In this document: positions 14,601-28,200 of the stretch, piece by piece | Position numbering within the stretch: the stretch's first letter is position 1 | Layout: each line of letters begins with the position of its first letter | Source: Campylorhamphus procurvoides | Taxonomy: Eukaryota; Chordata; Aves; Passeriformes; Dendrocolaptidae | DNA: 64,000 bases | Reading direction: 5' to 3' | NCBI GenBank assembly: GCA_013396655.1 | Contig: WBMV01000301.1 | Coordinates: 491,232 to 555,231 of the forward strand | The notes under the pieces: model-generated | Told to the model about the DNA's origin: nothing | The model's input: only the letters and a program-made list of their open reading frames with translations | Database searches by the model: none | Position numbers and translations under genes: made by a program

Positions 14601-14779
14601 TGTTGGGGGATTTTTGTTTGGTTTTCGTTTGTTTGGTTGTTGTTTGGTAGGTTTTCTTTGTTTTGTGTGGCGTTTTTTTGTTTGGCTGGTTTTTGGTGGG
14701 GTTTTCAGTGTAGAATGTTGTTTTGGGTTTTGGTGGGGTTTGGGAATTTTGATTGGGTTGTTTTGGTTTTTTTTTTTTT
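14601..14779 (+). repeat. Long G/T-rich tract with relaxed G-quadruplex motif
   Basis: This is the longest strand-asymmetric tract in the window: about 180 bp in which the plus strand is overwhelmingly T and G. Near its 3' end four G runs (14725-14727, 14735-14738, 14742-14744, 14755-14757) are separated by loops of 7, 3 and 10 nt, which fits a relaxed G-quadruplex pattern on the plus strand. An open frame of 72 codons runs through it only because the tract is poor in stops; its Phe/Gly/Trp/Leu/Val-rich translation is an artefact of composition. Confidence 0.85.
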
Positions 14780-17506
14780 AAATCAAATAGTAATTTAAAG
14801 ATCAGTATAAAACTGTTGATGCTTGGATTTCTGAAACAAAGCTTTGGTATGCAGACTTTGGTCTCCTTCCTGTTGAATAACGAAGGGATTAGGGTTTCTC
14901 TTTGACCTGGCGTGACTGGTTGCTCTCAGTCTCCTTGGAGGGGAGGGTCTAAATATGTGTCTGGTCTGAAACTGCACCAAACCCAAAAATTGTGGGAGAA
15001 GAAATTGCCTCCTGAAAAATAAGCCAGTGAACCAAAGCTGACATTTGATGCAAGATCTCTGCTGCCAGAGATTGTACAAATTCAAAGGAAGACACAAGTC
15101 TTGCTCCCTTCTAGTTACGGTGTCAAACAGGGGAGAGCAACTAGGAATAACTGGATGGATAAGGTGAAGAGAATACAAGAAAATACATATTGAGATTTTT
15201 CTGTCTCATTGACTGTCCATGTGCAGAACTAGAGAAATTTCAAATTACGAATAAATTCTTGCACACTTCAGCTTCAAACAATCAGTTCATTGCCTGTTTT
15301 GGGGTTTGCTTCAATAGGGTCTTTTTCCTGTGTAAGGCCAAAGACTAACTGGGGTATCAATATTGATTTATTCTTCAGGTGACTCCTGCAAATCAAGGTC
15401 TGGCACACTCATAACACTCAAGGAGTGAGAGAGACACTTCCCACCTATAGTAAACAGACAAACTGACATTGTTAATAACCAAGGTCCATATCACATTCTA
15501 CATGTAAGCTTGTCTGTGGGTAAACTTCACTCTGTACTGGAGTTTGGGTGCAGTGCACATCCATTATTGCAGCATCCTCCCTGTAGTTCTTGGTTGTTGC
15601 AGCTATGACTTCTGACACTGCCCAGTCGCAGTGGCCACCTTTTTCATGTTATTACCTAAAGTGCAAAGGACATCAGAAACCATGGTTCAGGATCCTTTCT
15701 CTTTGCTTAGACTCACATCAAAAAGAAATTTTCTTCTGAAACCACAGCCTTACAATTTCTTGAAAGGTGCTGGATACTACTGTGTCTTCTGTGATCTCAA
15801 AGATGTTGGTTTTCAGTATCTTCCATCTTTTTTTTTTTTTTAGGAAACTTATGTTATCACTCTTCAAAATAAACTATCTATTGAGGGTGGGGAACACAAA
15901 CGAGCTAAGGTTTATTAGCACTGATCCAGAAACTAGGGGTTTCTGTCATGCTTGTTCCCTGCTTGTTTCTGAGTCAGTCACAGTTGGTTTTTGGTCAAAT
16001 CATACCTGAGGGGCACAATGAAGAAAGTAATGCTACAAATTCTTTTTTGCAAGGCTTGGCCGGAGAGATGACTGCAGCTGAAGGTTTAGATGTAAAAAAC
16101 AAAGGATAGCCAGAACTCTGTGAAATAGGGGTAGTTTGTAAATTAAAGTCACAGTTCATTTTTCAGGCAAAACAGTTTATGGCACAGAGCATGAAAATGT
16201 GACTACCTTCATTGCTACTGAAGGAGGAAAGGTAAAAACTTCCTGTGCTTTGGTATTGTAGAAAACCATATCTTATGTGGATGTCTAATTCATTATTGTT
16301 AGTAAGGGCCTGAAGGTTAGTTCGTGGAAAAGATTATTAGAAATTTTACTGTGTTTGCTGTAACAGTCCTATTTTCTTACCAGTCATTCAAATGGCTCCC
16401 ACTCTACAGCAATTTCTCATGGCCATGCATCAGTAAATTTCATATATTTACATTCTGTATCCTGCTCAACATAAACTGCAAGAGCAGGCATTCTGTGACA
16501 GTACAGCAGTGGCATTACAGTAAGGTATGCTGTATGAGTTTGTCCTGTAAATTCTTGATATAATCTGTACTACTCAAATTCTGTATGTCCAGGCTCTCAA
16601 TGACAACATATATATAGCATGCAAATTTCAACATTTATTCTTAGCAAACAGATAGGTTTGTTAATAATAACTTAGCTCTCTTTATTTAAAAAGAATGGAG
16701 GAATGAATTTTCATGCTTTGATGTCTGAACCTCGTTCATCTTGTGTGAGTTATTTGTCTATGAATTTAGTGTTCTGTGAGAGTCAAGGATAAAATGGCTA
16801 TTGTCACTTTGCTCTTTTTGACTAGCATAAATAACTGATTCCACATAAAATGTAGGGTATATTTCTTAGAGGAAAAGATTATAGCTAGCTTTTTTTGCTG
16901 TTATCTTCTGCTTCTGCTGATAAGGTTTCCCATAGCATGCTGGGTTGTCAGAAATGAACAAAATAATCAGAGATGAATATTTAAAGTTCCACTTTGTTCT
17001 GAGATGCATAAAGTGCCATGTTTATAAGGAGAAAAAGTATAGCAGGAATAACTAGGAATGTCATCACATAGGGAGATTTGTAATTAGGGTTTCAGTTTTA
17101 AATGTGGATGAGGAAGCACAGCAATGAGACATCCCACCTTTTACAAAGCCTATGGGAAGGAATAATCAGCACAGCCCTCTTGTGAGTGCCTTTCTCTGAC
17201 AAAAATGGTCTTGACTGCTCTTTTGGTCTGTGACATTCAGACTAATCTATGTGTTTATATATGCCAAAGTCTCCACACATACTATTAGTGGATGCAACAA
17301 GTCAGCTTGCGCATAAAATTTCAGGTCCTCAGGCAAGGTTTTCCTAAGGACTTGGACATCTTTTACTTTCTGGATTGTATCTGGCTTATTCCTTGTCATG
17401 AAAATTTAAGGAAGTACTTTGAACCTGGAAAAGAAAAGCAACCTCCAGTAATACGACAAAAGATGTGCATTTAGAGAAGGTTTTGATTGCCCAACCTACT
17501 ATTCAG
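14780..17506. other. Unique AT-rich DNA, no gene seen
   Basis: The longest frame is 127 codons on the minus strand (14795-15178). It resembles no family I know and has no supported splice context. A T14 run sits at about 15828-15841. No transposon fragment was recognised. Confidence 0.5.
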
Positions 17507-17565
17507 AAAAAAAAAAAAGGAAAAACAACAACAAAAAAACCCCACAACCCAAAACAAACAACAAG
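17507..17565 (-). repeat. A/C-rich low-complexity tract
   Basis: A12 is followed by AAC/AAAC units and short C runs, ending in an AAC-rich stretch. Read on the minus strand it is the same G/T-rich type as the plus-strand tracts. It may be a decayed poly-A tail of a plus-strand retrotransposon, but no element body was seen upstream. Confidence 0.75.
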
Positions 17566-20500
17566 AAAGAGACCCCAAAGAGTGATTGAAATGAGATAAT
17601 TGTTGAGTTGGAGTGAAGGAGGAGGTTTTGTACTCATAACAAGATCCATTTGTTGTCACTGGGGAACATCAGGTTTGTGGTTTGTAACCAAATGCATGTT
17701 CCTGGGTATTATCATCAAAAGATCTGTTGGTGATCATCTTCTTTGGGCTTCAAATTAATCTCAAAATTAATTTATTGATTTATCTATCTAATCTATTAAA
17801 TTAATTTATCAATAGTTATGTTACTAATCACTCCATACTGAAAGAAGTATGAAGTGATCTGTAACAAACTATCAGTAGATCATTAAAAAAGGGGGAAAGA
17901 GTTTTTAAGAAAATATTAATACTTCACTTAGTCTTCTAGGAAAGCAAGGAAGGAACAAATGGGTCTCATTATTTCATATTGGTGCATATCTTTGTACATT
18001 TTTCTGTGAATATATCACAACACAGGACAAAACAGCATACTTGCCTAGTGCATCAGGGGTGCCTCATATTAGTCATTTCAATCAGCTTGAGAGCCACCCT
18101 AAACAAAACCTCTCTGAAGAATATGTAAAGGTATAAATTGAATTATAATACCCTCAGAAATAACAATTTACCATATTAATGAAGAATACTTTTTCAAAAA
18201 AAGGTAAATTTTGTATTTTAATTGTTTTATTTGTGTTAATTAGATTAATACATTAGATAAAACTGTTAAAACTTTGAAAATAGGTATTAGATAACTATTA
18301 GAGGAAAAAAAGAAAAAAAATGGGAAAGTCTACTGCAACGAATGAAAGCATTCATAAGTAATAATATTGGGCAGCTGACTAGAGATTGTGTTTACAGCAT
18401 TCCCACCTATTTGATGCTCTTGGTTTCCCTCAGAAACGTTTAGTTTTTCTTAGATACAACTGAAAACTGTGCTGTTCTGAACAGATGGAGTGAAAGACTC
18501 CCTCTCTCTTTTTGTATCATCTGGGCCAATTTGCCACCTCATGTCATGCTTTTCTTTTAAGTGAAACAAATCATTACAGCATTTTATATGAAGTGTTGAT
18601 TTATATGACTAATTCTTTAAAAGATCTGGCAAAATAATAATACAGCTTTTCTATCATTGTGTTGCTTTTGTGAAGAAGGTGCAATATCTGATGATTTATG
18701 AGAGGGATGCCTTTCCTGCAGAGTCCTGCACTTACCCCAATTTTGGGATTCAAACTTTGGATTTGAATTTTCATAGACATATGGATCACATTGGAGAGTC
18801 CCATAGGAGAATTGGATTCATAGAACTGGAAATTAATGAAGTTCTTTGATGCTTCTTCCTGAATATATATGCAGGATTTGTTTGGTTCTTTGTTTTTACA
18901 TTCTGATACTCAGCAACAGCTTTACTATGATTAGTTTTGAATTTCTTGTATTATTAAATACATTAGTAAAATATTCATTGAATGAATTAAAAAAACATCA
19001 AATAGAAGTATGTTATATTTCCCTCTTAGTATTCAGTTACCATTATTTTTCTCTTTAGAATAATCTTTCTGAATATATCTAGGAAGTTAGCTCTTGTTAC
19101 AAGAATGAATTTCATTATTTGATATCAATATATGTTGCTAAATACTTTGGGAAATCAATATACTGCAACACTAAAGTACTTTATTTTTTACAGTGCTGTA
19201 GTTGATTTCTCACTGATTCCAGCAGAAACTCTTTATCTTCAGCAAGTACTAGAAATGATCAATGTCATTTGCAGTTCCTTTTTTTTTTAAACTTATAAGT
19301 GAATTCCAGTTCATTGAGAAGCCTCGAAAGAAGTTTAAATACAACAGTTTACAGTGTAAAATTTGCAAAGACTAGAATGACTTCATCGATAAATAAAAAA
19401 AAGTGGGGGGAACGTTGTATTTCCACTTTATATCCTGAATAAAGCACTAGAAAACCAAGAATTTATCCTTATTAGCATAATTCAATACTCCGAAGAGAGA
19501 GAGCAATTGCATTTGAATCAACTAATTTGCAAGACATTAAACAAAAGCAGATCTATACGGAAGTGCATAAGAGGGCCATTACTGGATTAGAGCAGCCCAG
19601 ACATGCTGTGTGAGGTATTTATAGGGGACTGAGAGCTACCTACTGTACAAATGGTACTGCAGTTCCGGGGTTTGACACCATCTCTCTGAAGTTCCAAGCA
19701 ATTACAGCAGGTAAACACTGCCTCCCTCTCTCGGCGAATGCAGGGATACAGTAGCACTTTGGCTACTCCATATTTCCTGAGGTTTTCTCTTAACCCCTGT
19801 GCATGAAATACCTTTAGTTGCCCTGGGTTTAAACAGACTAGGGAAGAAAAGCAGCAAGCTACAGTAAGTACAGTGTTGGTGACTAAACCAGGAAGAGGAG
19901 CTGGAACCTATATTTTCTCAACTTCTCAAAATAGTTGTGAGATAGATACCTATAGATAGAACACTTTTCCTGTCCCAATTACAGTCACACTGTTACCGGC
20001 TTTAGAAAAAAAAAAGGCAACAACGATTTTTCCTATTCTTAATAATTAATGCTATATATCCAAGGCTCTGTCTCTAGTGTTTTGGTGACTCATGGGATCA
20101 GATAACTCTCTAATCAGTGTTTTCAGCTACTGCTAAGCTCTGGATTGTGAAGTATCTAGAAGCCCATAGATGACAGCTGGCAAAACTTCTAGTTTACTAC
20201 TGCCCTACTTACAGAGGAGGAGGGAAAACAGGATCAGTGGTCTAGCAGAAGCCATCCTAAAGGGAATGGTGAGAGGAAAAGGATAAGTAATAAACCTCTA
20301 CAACATCATGCCTTTAAACACAAGAAGACAAAAAGGAACAACATTGCTGAAGGAATTGTTCAAGGAGACAGAGCAAGGAGGGCATGAGTGAGAAGACAGG
20401 AGCAAAGGGAATGGCAAAGGTGAACTGACTGGTAAAGAAAATTAAAAAGAACACAGCTATTTTTGCCAAACAGTATTAAAGAGAGCTGTAGAAGAAAACC

Positions 20501-23500
20501 TTTTTTTTTTTTTCCAAGCTATTGCTGGAGTTATTGTTATTGAAGAAAAAGCCCTATCGCAATCCTAAGTAAACATGTGCAATGTGTTATGTAAAGTGCT
20601 TTGAACCTTTTATGCCCAGGCTTGAGATGCCCAGATGGGAGATGTTGGGTATAATGCCTTTAACAGCTAGCACATCTTATGAATATGGTGTGATTTCAGT
20701 TTCCTGCAGTTTGCTCACAGCACTCCCTCTACAGCGGGAATGCATTCTGGCTTGAACGCATTCTGCTATCACATCGTTTTGTGTTGCAACATCAGCACAG
20801 GCTTTGAATAGTTCAGTACTTGGCATTCTCAGAAGTTATCTCTTAATACATTTTATCGAGTACCTCTCCATCAAAATCAGACATAATTAGTTACTGGCAC
20901 CCCTAGCTTGGGTATAAAAATAAATCTGCCATTTTAAGCAATTGTTTGAATATATAATCTCCATATAGAGTGCTCACTACAAGAAAAACATGTAGTGGAA
21001 GGTCTCCGCACATATGGTCTGGGCTATGATTTTGAGCAAGTGACTTGTCCTTAGTGGAACTACCAAAGGCAAGTTATAAACAAAAGCAAAGCATCCTCTT
21101 AATTCAGCAATTCTGTTTCTAACATTTAAGACTGACCCCTGAAGCAAGGACAGGAACACAGTGTTAGCAAGTGCAGGGAGAGGCTTTTGCCCTCCATCGT
21201 AATTCTTACTCCAGGTCTTTCCACTGGTAATGTCTTGTTTCAGGCAAATTAAATCTGTAACTGTTGAACTGTAAAGGTAGAAAACTCTAAGGGGAACCTA
21301 GAGATAATAAAGTAAACAGGATATTTTATTGTCTTGCTCACTCACATAAGGACAATATTGTATAGCTCATAAAAGGAATTTGAATGGTGTCTCCTAGAGG
21401 AAGGAACTTTCACATTAAAAGAAAACTGTTTCTCTCTGCAAGAATGTCTCTGAGAAAAACTTTCTTCAGTATTTTAAGTCTCAAACTTTACAATATGTAC
21501 CCATTCAAAATTTAAAAAAGAATGACATTTCAGAATTTGCTTGGAATTTGTGGGTTGTTTGGGACATGGCTAAATCTTCAAAAGTTGTTTATTTATTGTG
21601 TGGAAAGAAACAAAAGGAGAGTAGAGCACTGAACAGTAGCTCCGACATTCAAATTTCACATCTGTCAAAAAATCCCCTCTGACTCTGTGTGATTCTCTTG
21701 CCCTTCGCCAGTCTCAGTTTTCCTATAAACAGGAAGACAAGAGATGCTGCATCTCAAATGATAATCCCTTGTGTACATAATTGTCATAACATGGAGTTAG
21801 TTTTTCAGTTAAAGCCTATGATGTTTTTAAAACCAAATTCTTACTTTCTTCATGCTGGCTACCAGATATTGTCGAATTTGATGTCACCAAATTAAACAGT
21901 AACTGGTATTCCTGCAAGAAAACCTCCTCAGTTTGTGTAATAAATGAAAAGAAAGTAGTTAGCTTGTATTCAACAAATAATTTGTGTGGGGGTTTTTGCA
22001 CAGGAAATATTTCTTTTTTCTTCATTGGAAGAAAATGACCTTATTTCATGTAGTACCTTTGTATAAAAATATAATTTATTCTAATATTAAAGGCCAAATT
22101 TCTGCATAGTTTAGGGCTTAGATTAATTTGCATACTGTAATTAATAATGATCTCTATTATGTTACTGTGAGGTCAGTGTTTTTATTTAGCTCAATTTCTA
22201 TTATCTTTTATTGCTAAGGAAATGTGTATGAATTAATATGTGCAGATTGTATCTCTTGTAGTGTAGCAATGCATGCCAGGAAGTGCCTGTCAAAGAGAGT
22301 CAAAAGCTGCTCTTGGATACAAACCAGTATATAAATATACAGAATATTAATAGCACATCTGACAATTCTCTTGGAATTAGTGTCACTGTCAGCTGGGTGA
22401 GAACAAAATATGAGTGAAGAGAGTGGTTCTGCTTTGTCCAAACAGCAACCTGATAATGTTCCAGCAGGAGGAGAGGTATCAAGGTCAAATTTCACCCTTC
22501 ACCCTTTTTGGGGAAGAGACCCTCCTTTGGACCTCAGGATTTTACTTTGTGCACCTTCAGGGTTGCAACCAAAGCTGTACTTGTTGAAATGCAGCAGCAG
22601 CCCTAGAAGGCTGCTGATAGCACCTCTGACGAAAGTCTAAGCTCTGCTGAGAGATGTGTTAGACTTAACAGACGGTCTGACTACCTGGAATGATTTCAAT
22701 CCCAAAGTGAGAGGGGAACGAATCGGAGCAGGCACAACACGTCAGGTTCACTATCCAGCTTAAGCACACGGCACTGGGCTGCAATGTCACAGGCAACAGT
22801 GTGAGATGTGCAGATATGCTGCACCTGGAAGAAGTCATTAGTCTTGCTGTGTGACCAAGGATTTTGTTTCACAATAAAGTAATATTTCATATGCCCCATT
22901 CACTTAGTGACTGAAATCCAGGTGGTTTTGAGGCTGTGTTCAGATTCTTTGTTTTCATTCGCTGCCCAAGGATATTTGAAAATGTAAATGACACATTTAC
23001 ATCTGCAAATGTATCTCCACATGCTTAAATGAAATGAAAGAGGAAGACTATATTTACATGATTTCATGTATTGCTGGAATATTTACACAGAGCTTAATGA
23101 GGACTACCTGAGGCCTACACCTTCTGTTGCTTTGTGAGTGAATTACTGAGGTAAACACTATTGTTATTAAAGGGATATAGAATAGTAAGCTTTTTTATTT
23201 CCTAATCTCAAATCTGACAGGAATTTACTATTGAATGTTTGTACTGATGCCACAGTTAGATGCCTGAAGGTGAGATCCAAAACAGTACTTTCCTAAAGGA
23301 AATGGTGGATGATGGTGCAACTTGGGACAAAATAAACAGATTCAAAACCTTGGAGAAGAAAAAGACTCCAAAGGGGGATTTGAGGAGTGCTTCTCTGATG
23401 GTGTCAATGTACCAAGTCATGAGGAATCACCTGCTTCCTATGCTTGGTAGCTTGTTGGTGGAAGAGGGTACCACCACAGCTTACCTGCTGAACCCTTCCC

Positions 23501-25206
23501 CTCATTGCAAAAGCTAAGGATTGTTTTGTGAGTGGATCTCCTGGCTGAGTTTTCTTCTCTTATAGGAGTATTTGAGCTCCAAATCATATTTCACTTTAGC
23601 ACTGTTTTTTAAAATGTTAAAGGAGGGATAATTCTCTTCAGTCATAAAAGTAAGAGTTGTATCTATGGTCCACCATGGAAAATCTTTCAGAAAATAGTCT
23701 TATAAACAGACCTCTTGGTTCTTCTAAGTTCTGTGTGCAGTAACACTGCCAGTGTCTCACACTGACAGAATGGTTGCTGTCCTTACGCTGTCTTGTACTG
23801 ACTTTCATTACAAGTACTGAAGCATTATCCACGAGACCATGCTTTGAGCATGACTTATTTAAGAAAAGATTTTCAGCAGCTTGTTCTGCTGTGACAGTGT
23901 GAGTTCTTTCACTGACTTTTTCAAGGTGACTTTTCTTCTATTAATATACTTATTCCATTAGACCTATGGACTCTTGCCTTTCCTATTTCTGAAAGTAGTA
24001 TGTAGCTTGCTGAGTCAGGGAATGGAAAGAGGAGCTTTGTCTCCCTAGGATATTGGCAGCAAATTATGGAACACAAGGCCCTAGTGTTGTCAACCAGCCA
24101 TGGCAAACACTTCTTGGCATTTGCCGCTTCTTTAATTTTAAAGGTATGGGTGGTTTTAAATCAGACCTTTTGCCTCTGTGTACCTACAGGCCTATGTTCT
24201 TGTGCATGTGTAGAGGATACAGCCGTACATTAGTTATGACACCAATGCTGAAGTGATAGATGTATACCGGGTACAAATGTATGCTTGCAAAAATGAAAGA
24301 AGAAACTTTGAAAAATGAGTTTCTGTTCTGATGCCTAAACTGATGCTTAAACTCCTGCTAAAAGAAATCCTCAAAACAACATTAGTGGAGATAGATGAGA
24401 GGGGGAAAGAGAAGAATGCAGACACATTACAAACTTGTGATAAAAGGAGGTCATCTGATATGTATACTTTTATATATTTAAGTATATATTTGTCTTGCAG
24501 GTGTTTACTCTTGTAACAGATCCACAATGGTTTTCAAAGTAAAGCGTGAATCTTGGAAACTGCTGACTTGACTAGTACTTTTTCTCCAGTCCATTTTTGA
24601 ATGTCTGAACACCATTTAGAAATTACTTGAAGGATTTTCAGCTCTCACAGTTCACATTTTCAATTTCTAGCAAATATTCAGGCAGCTGCACCTTTGGTCT
24701 GAGACATTTTGGTTTCTTTTGAACTGTCTGCTTCCTCTTTTCCACTGTTTTACGCAGTTAAATGCTGTCATAGCTCCATGGCACAGTAAGGGACTATGAG
24801 TCTGTGTCAGAGCCTAGAAGTGCATCCTTGTGTAGTCTCACACCAGAGTCCTGTTCACTTGTCCATCTACACTTCGATGGCTTTCTTCTAAGTTCTAAAG
24901 AAAGACAAGGAAGACCCTGCTGGATTATGTGTTACTGTTTGCGACAGTGTGTTACTGTTTGGAATCAAGTGAAAGATCTATTATTTATAGGCTTGGGGTA
25001 CTTTTATAAAAACTTCAGAGATGTGCCAAAGATAACTATTTGAAAGTACATTATTTGAAAGGCCAGCACAAAAACAGACTAGAACCAACAGCCATCCCTC
25101 AAAATATAACTAATTAAATAGATGACACTGTGCAGATGAAGAATCTGGCAAACACACTGAACAACCCCTTTCAAGCTGTGGGTCTAACATAAAAAGCTTC
25201 CTAAAA
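17566..25206. other. Unique AT-rich DNA, no gene seen
   Basis: No coding exon could be supported. It contains an AT-rich patch at 17752-17815 with two near-copies of AATTAATTTAT and a 12-bp palindrome at 17797-17808. It also contains a local duplication at 24928-24961, where a 14-bp word ending ACTGTTTG occurs twice at a 20-bp period. The 85-codon frame at 23260-23517 has a protein-like composition but no recognisable motif. Confidence 0.5.
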
Positions 25207-25240
25207 TATGTATGCATATCTATATATGTATATATACATG
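25207..25240. repeat. Short alternating AT/purine-pyrimidine repeat
   Basis: A stretch of TATG/TATA/CATA units including a perfect 14-bp palindrome of alternating purines and pyrimidines. It is a small, degenerate microsatellite with no evidence of function. Confidence 0.6.
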
Positions 25241-28200
25241 AAAAGACAATAATGAAGACATCAGCCACTAGCATTTAACCCCATGTAATTAAAAGAGACT
25301 TATCTGCTACTGCTGAATTTTGTAGCCTTGATTGGTTTTTGCATTCTGTGATCCTTTGTCAAACTGACACCTTGTGGAACAATCCTTCACTATTTTCCTA
25401 AATTGATGTAAGATGTTACTAGTTTGGAGCAGTGACATTTTTCTTTCATGGAAATAAGTACACGAGGACAAGAACAAGGGCAAGTTGCCCTAAGCATGGG
25501 CAGCATTCAAGAATAAAAACTTCTCAGAAGCATTCTGTCATGATTTATGTCTGTTTCCTCTTTAAGCAGCTATCATGGAAACAACTAGATGGTATTTAGA
25601 AAGAGAATTTAAAATAAATCTTTTATTTTCCCAGGAATTACTGAAGAAATATTAAATTACATTTCAAAGGAGTTTAACATGTTTAGGTTTATTTTTTAAA
25701 ATATGCAGGGCTCTTTCTGCTTGGAGTATCGCATCTCCTTCAAGCTAACATGTTCAGTTTCCTGGCTGTGGTGCTGCAAAAATATGTTGCCTCTTTCCTA
25801 TTCTCTGTAGACATTTATCTTAGTAATATGAGCTGGGGAGGAGTGGTTATATATTTCCCCACGCTGAGAATCTTCTCCTTCCTCTATTGGAGTATTCACA
25901 TTTAAGGTGATTATTTTCCATTTGAATGATCTTGAAGTTCATACTTTTTGGGAAAGGCCAGCATGAAACCGTAGGGGTCCCTTAAACTCATTTTGAGAAA
26001 GTAAATGGTACATTGACTTTGCACTGGCCTTTGGCAGATGGGTAAATTCTACCTTCTCCTTCAACTCTTGACTTATAAACCTAATTTCTGAAATGTTGTA
26101 AGGCACTCAGACCTAATAATGGATGTCCTATATTTTCTTTAAAACCCACACAGAACACTAAGGAAATGCTAAATGATTCCCCGATGGTTTGTATTTTCTT
26201 TACAGTGCAGTGAACAGGCAGTTTTCTGCAATCAGGTACTTCTGGAGACATGGGCACACATTTGGTGCTGGAGAGCTTTTTTGGAAGGAACCCTTTTCAC
26301 ACCCCTTCCTTCCTTCTCTTGTCACTGTGCTCCCGGGTAGGGAGGACAGCTCCACTCCCATAGGGGCTCTGAGGTGGAGATCCAGGTCAACTGCTTTTCT
26401 CATGCTGGTTTTACCTTGCTCTAGATTGTCCTTTTTAAAATGGTAATTGATTATTGTGGATCTTTCTGTTTTTCTTTATTGAACCAGGGGGGTTCCAGAA
26501 CAACTCTCTAACTTGCTAAAGCTGTTCAGAATTTAACAAACTGTGTAACATCTGTACCAGGACTGACATTAGGGCTAGAAATTAACCTGCAACCTACAAA
26601 CCGCAGCTCACAAGAACCTCGCTACACTCCAGCTCCCTCTAGCTGTGAAGAGTGTGTCATCTTGCACACTGAGCATGAAGAAGCGGAATAAAATTAAAAA
26701 GGCTTGACGAAGAAAAATTCAGCCTGTTTTAATCCTCTCAGTGCTCCATTTGTAACGCAGTGCATGGGGACTTCTGTTCACAAATCCTGTTAGCAAACAG
26801 GATTTACGTATCTAGTTCCCACGACATCACTTTCAAAATCGTTCTCCTTATGATTTTGCTCCAGCAACATTACAGTTTACAAAAATTATACACAGAAAGA
26901 AATAACCTTTTGGGAATATCAGTAGTGCTTTCCCACTTTATGATCTTTTTCAAGTAGCTGTCTCAGAAGCGTATTCTCCAACTTCTAACACTCTCTGTCA
27001 CCTACGTCCTTTTCCTGAGTAAGCACTTTCCATTTAATTCCTCTGTGTTCATGTGTTTGTTTCTGAAACTGGCTTGTCCCACTGCATTCACTTGAATAAA
27101 AGATTTTTTTCTGTTTACACAAATATTTTTTCAAATTCTAAATCCAGGGTTTTTTTGTATATCTGAACTGGTCAAAAGCAAGTTGTACCAAAACCACGTC
27201 TCAGTGAGGGTAATGGGAATGTTTTGGAAAAGAATGTCTATTTTGCTGATTACTTTTTGACATCATAAAGCTAAATTTCATATTTAATTGCCATTTGGCA
27301 TTTCTACTTTCTTCAGTTAGAACTACTCCCTTTAAAATTGTGAGAAATCTTCTTTCTTTGAAATTTGTTTATAGAATTTGTATTAATTCTCTAAGTCAGT
27401 GCTTTCATGTCAACTTAAAATACACAGGTAATTGTTTTTCTGACAAAGCCTCTCTTTCATTTTATTTATCCATCTTTCCTACACATCAAAGTTTAATCTA
27501 TTCCAGTTCCACTTGATCTGAAGAGAGAACATATGGACAACAAAAAATTGCATTAAAAATTGCTGCCTCTTATAGGTCGAGTTTGGTCTGAGGCATGAAG
27601 ACAGGATTTTTGAAGCTATATATACCACAGGAATAGTAGAATTATTCCACCATATCATACTAGTGTGTTCCACTGCAGTCAACATTCACCAACAGTTACT
27701 AATTGCTAGGGAATACCAAAGTGGTGAAAAAAGTGAAGGACTGCTGTGTTAGCAGGCAGGAGTTTTAGTCTCAGGTCACCTATTGATCTCTCTGTCGCCT
27801 TTACTTCTGATTTATAAACAGCCACGTTAACACACCATTACTGACATCAGGGGTGGCAATAAAACAGGAATAAATAACCAACATCATCCAGAACTTTCTG
27901 ACCCTAAGCCACCATCCAGTGGACTGTGTGGCTACTCTAGAATTGAGTGTCCAGGGCTGAAAGTGTCCAGAGCCAGCTTCCTCCTTCTTGCAAGGGCGTG
28001 TTGTAATCCTGACTGCAAATACAGGTACTGTGTGATAAAACCAAACAACTTTGGTTATGGTGATGACTTGGGGCAGATTTTGATTAATAGGGATAGGTAA
28101 GGGATTGTACACATTTGGATTTTCTAGCTGCTTTGGGACATATCTAAGCCATGACTATGACTTGAGTTTTGCTACGGGGCATTCACTTTTGTACTTGAAT

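Noticed and set aside
14563..14781. Hydrophobic Phe/Gly/Trp/Val-rich 72-codon frame resembling a membrane protein
   Set aside because: It translates a G/T-rich tract, which gives Phe, Gly, Val, Leu and Trp codons and few stops by composition alone.
14795..15178. 127-codon minus-strand frame
   Set aside because: No recognisable domain, splice context or promoter; the length is compatible with chance over 64 kb.
23260..23517. 85-codon plus-strand frame with protein-like composition
   Set aside because: It looks plausible but has no family match I can name and no clear splice sites, so it is not reported as an exon.
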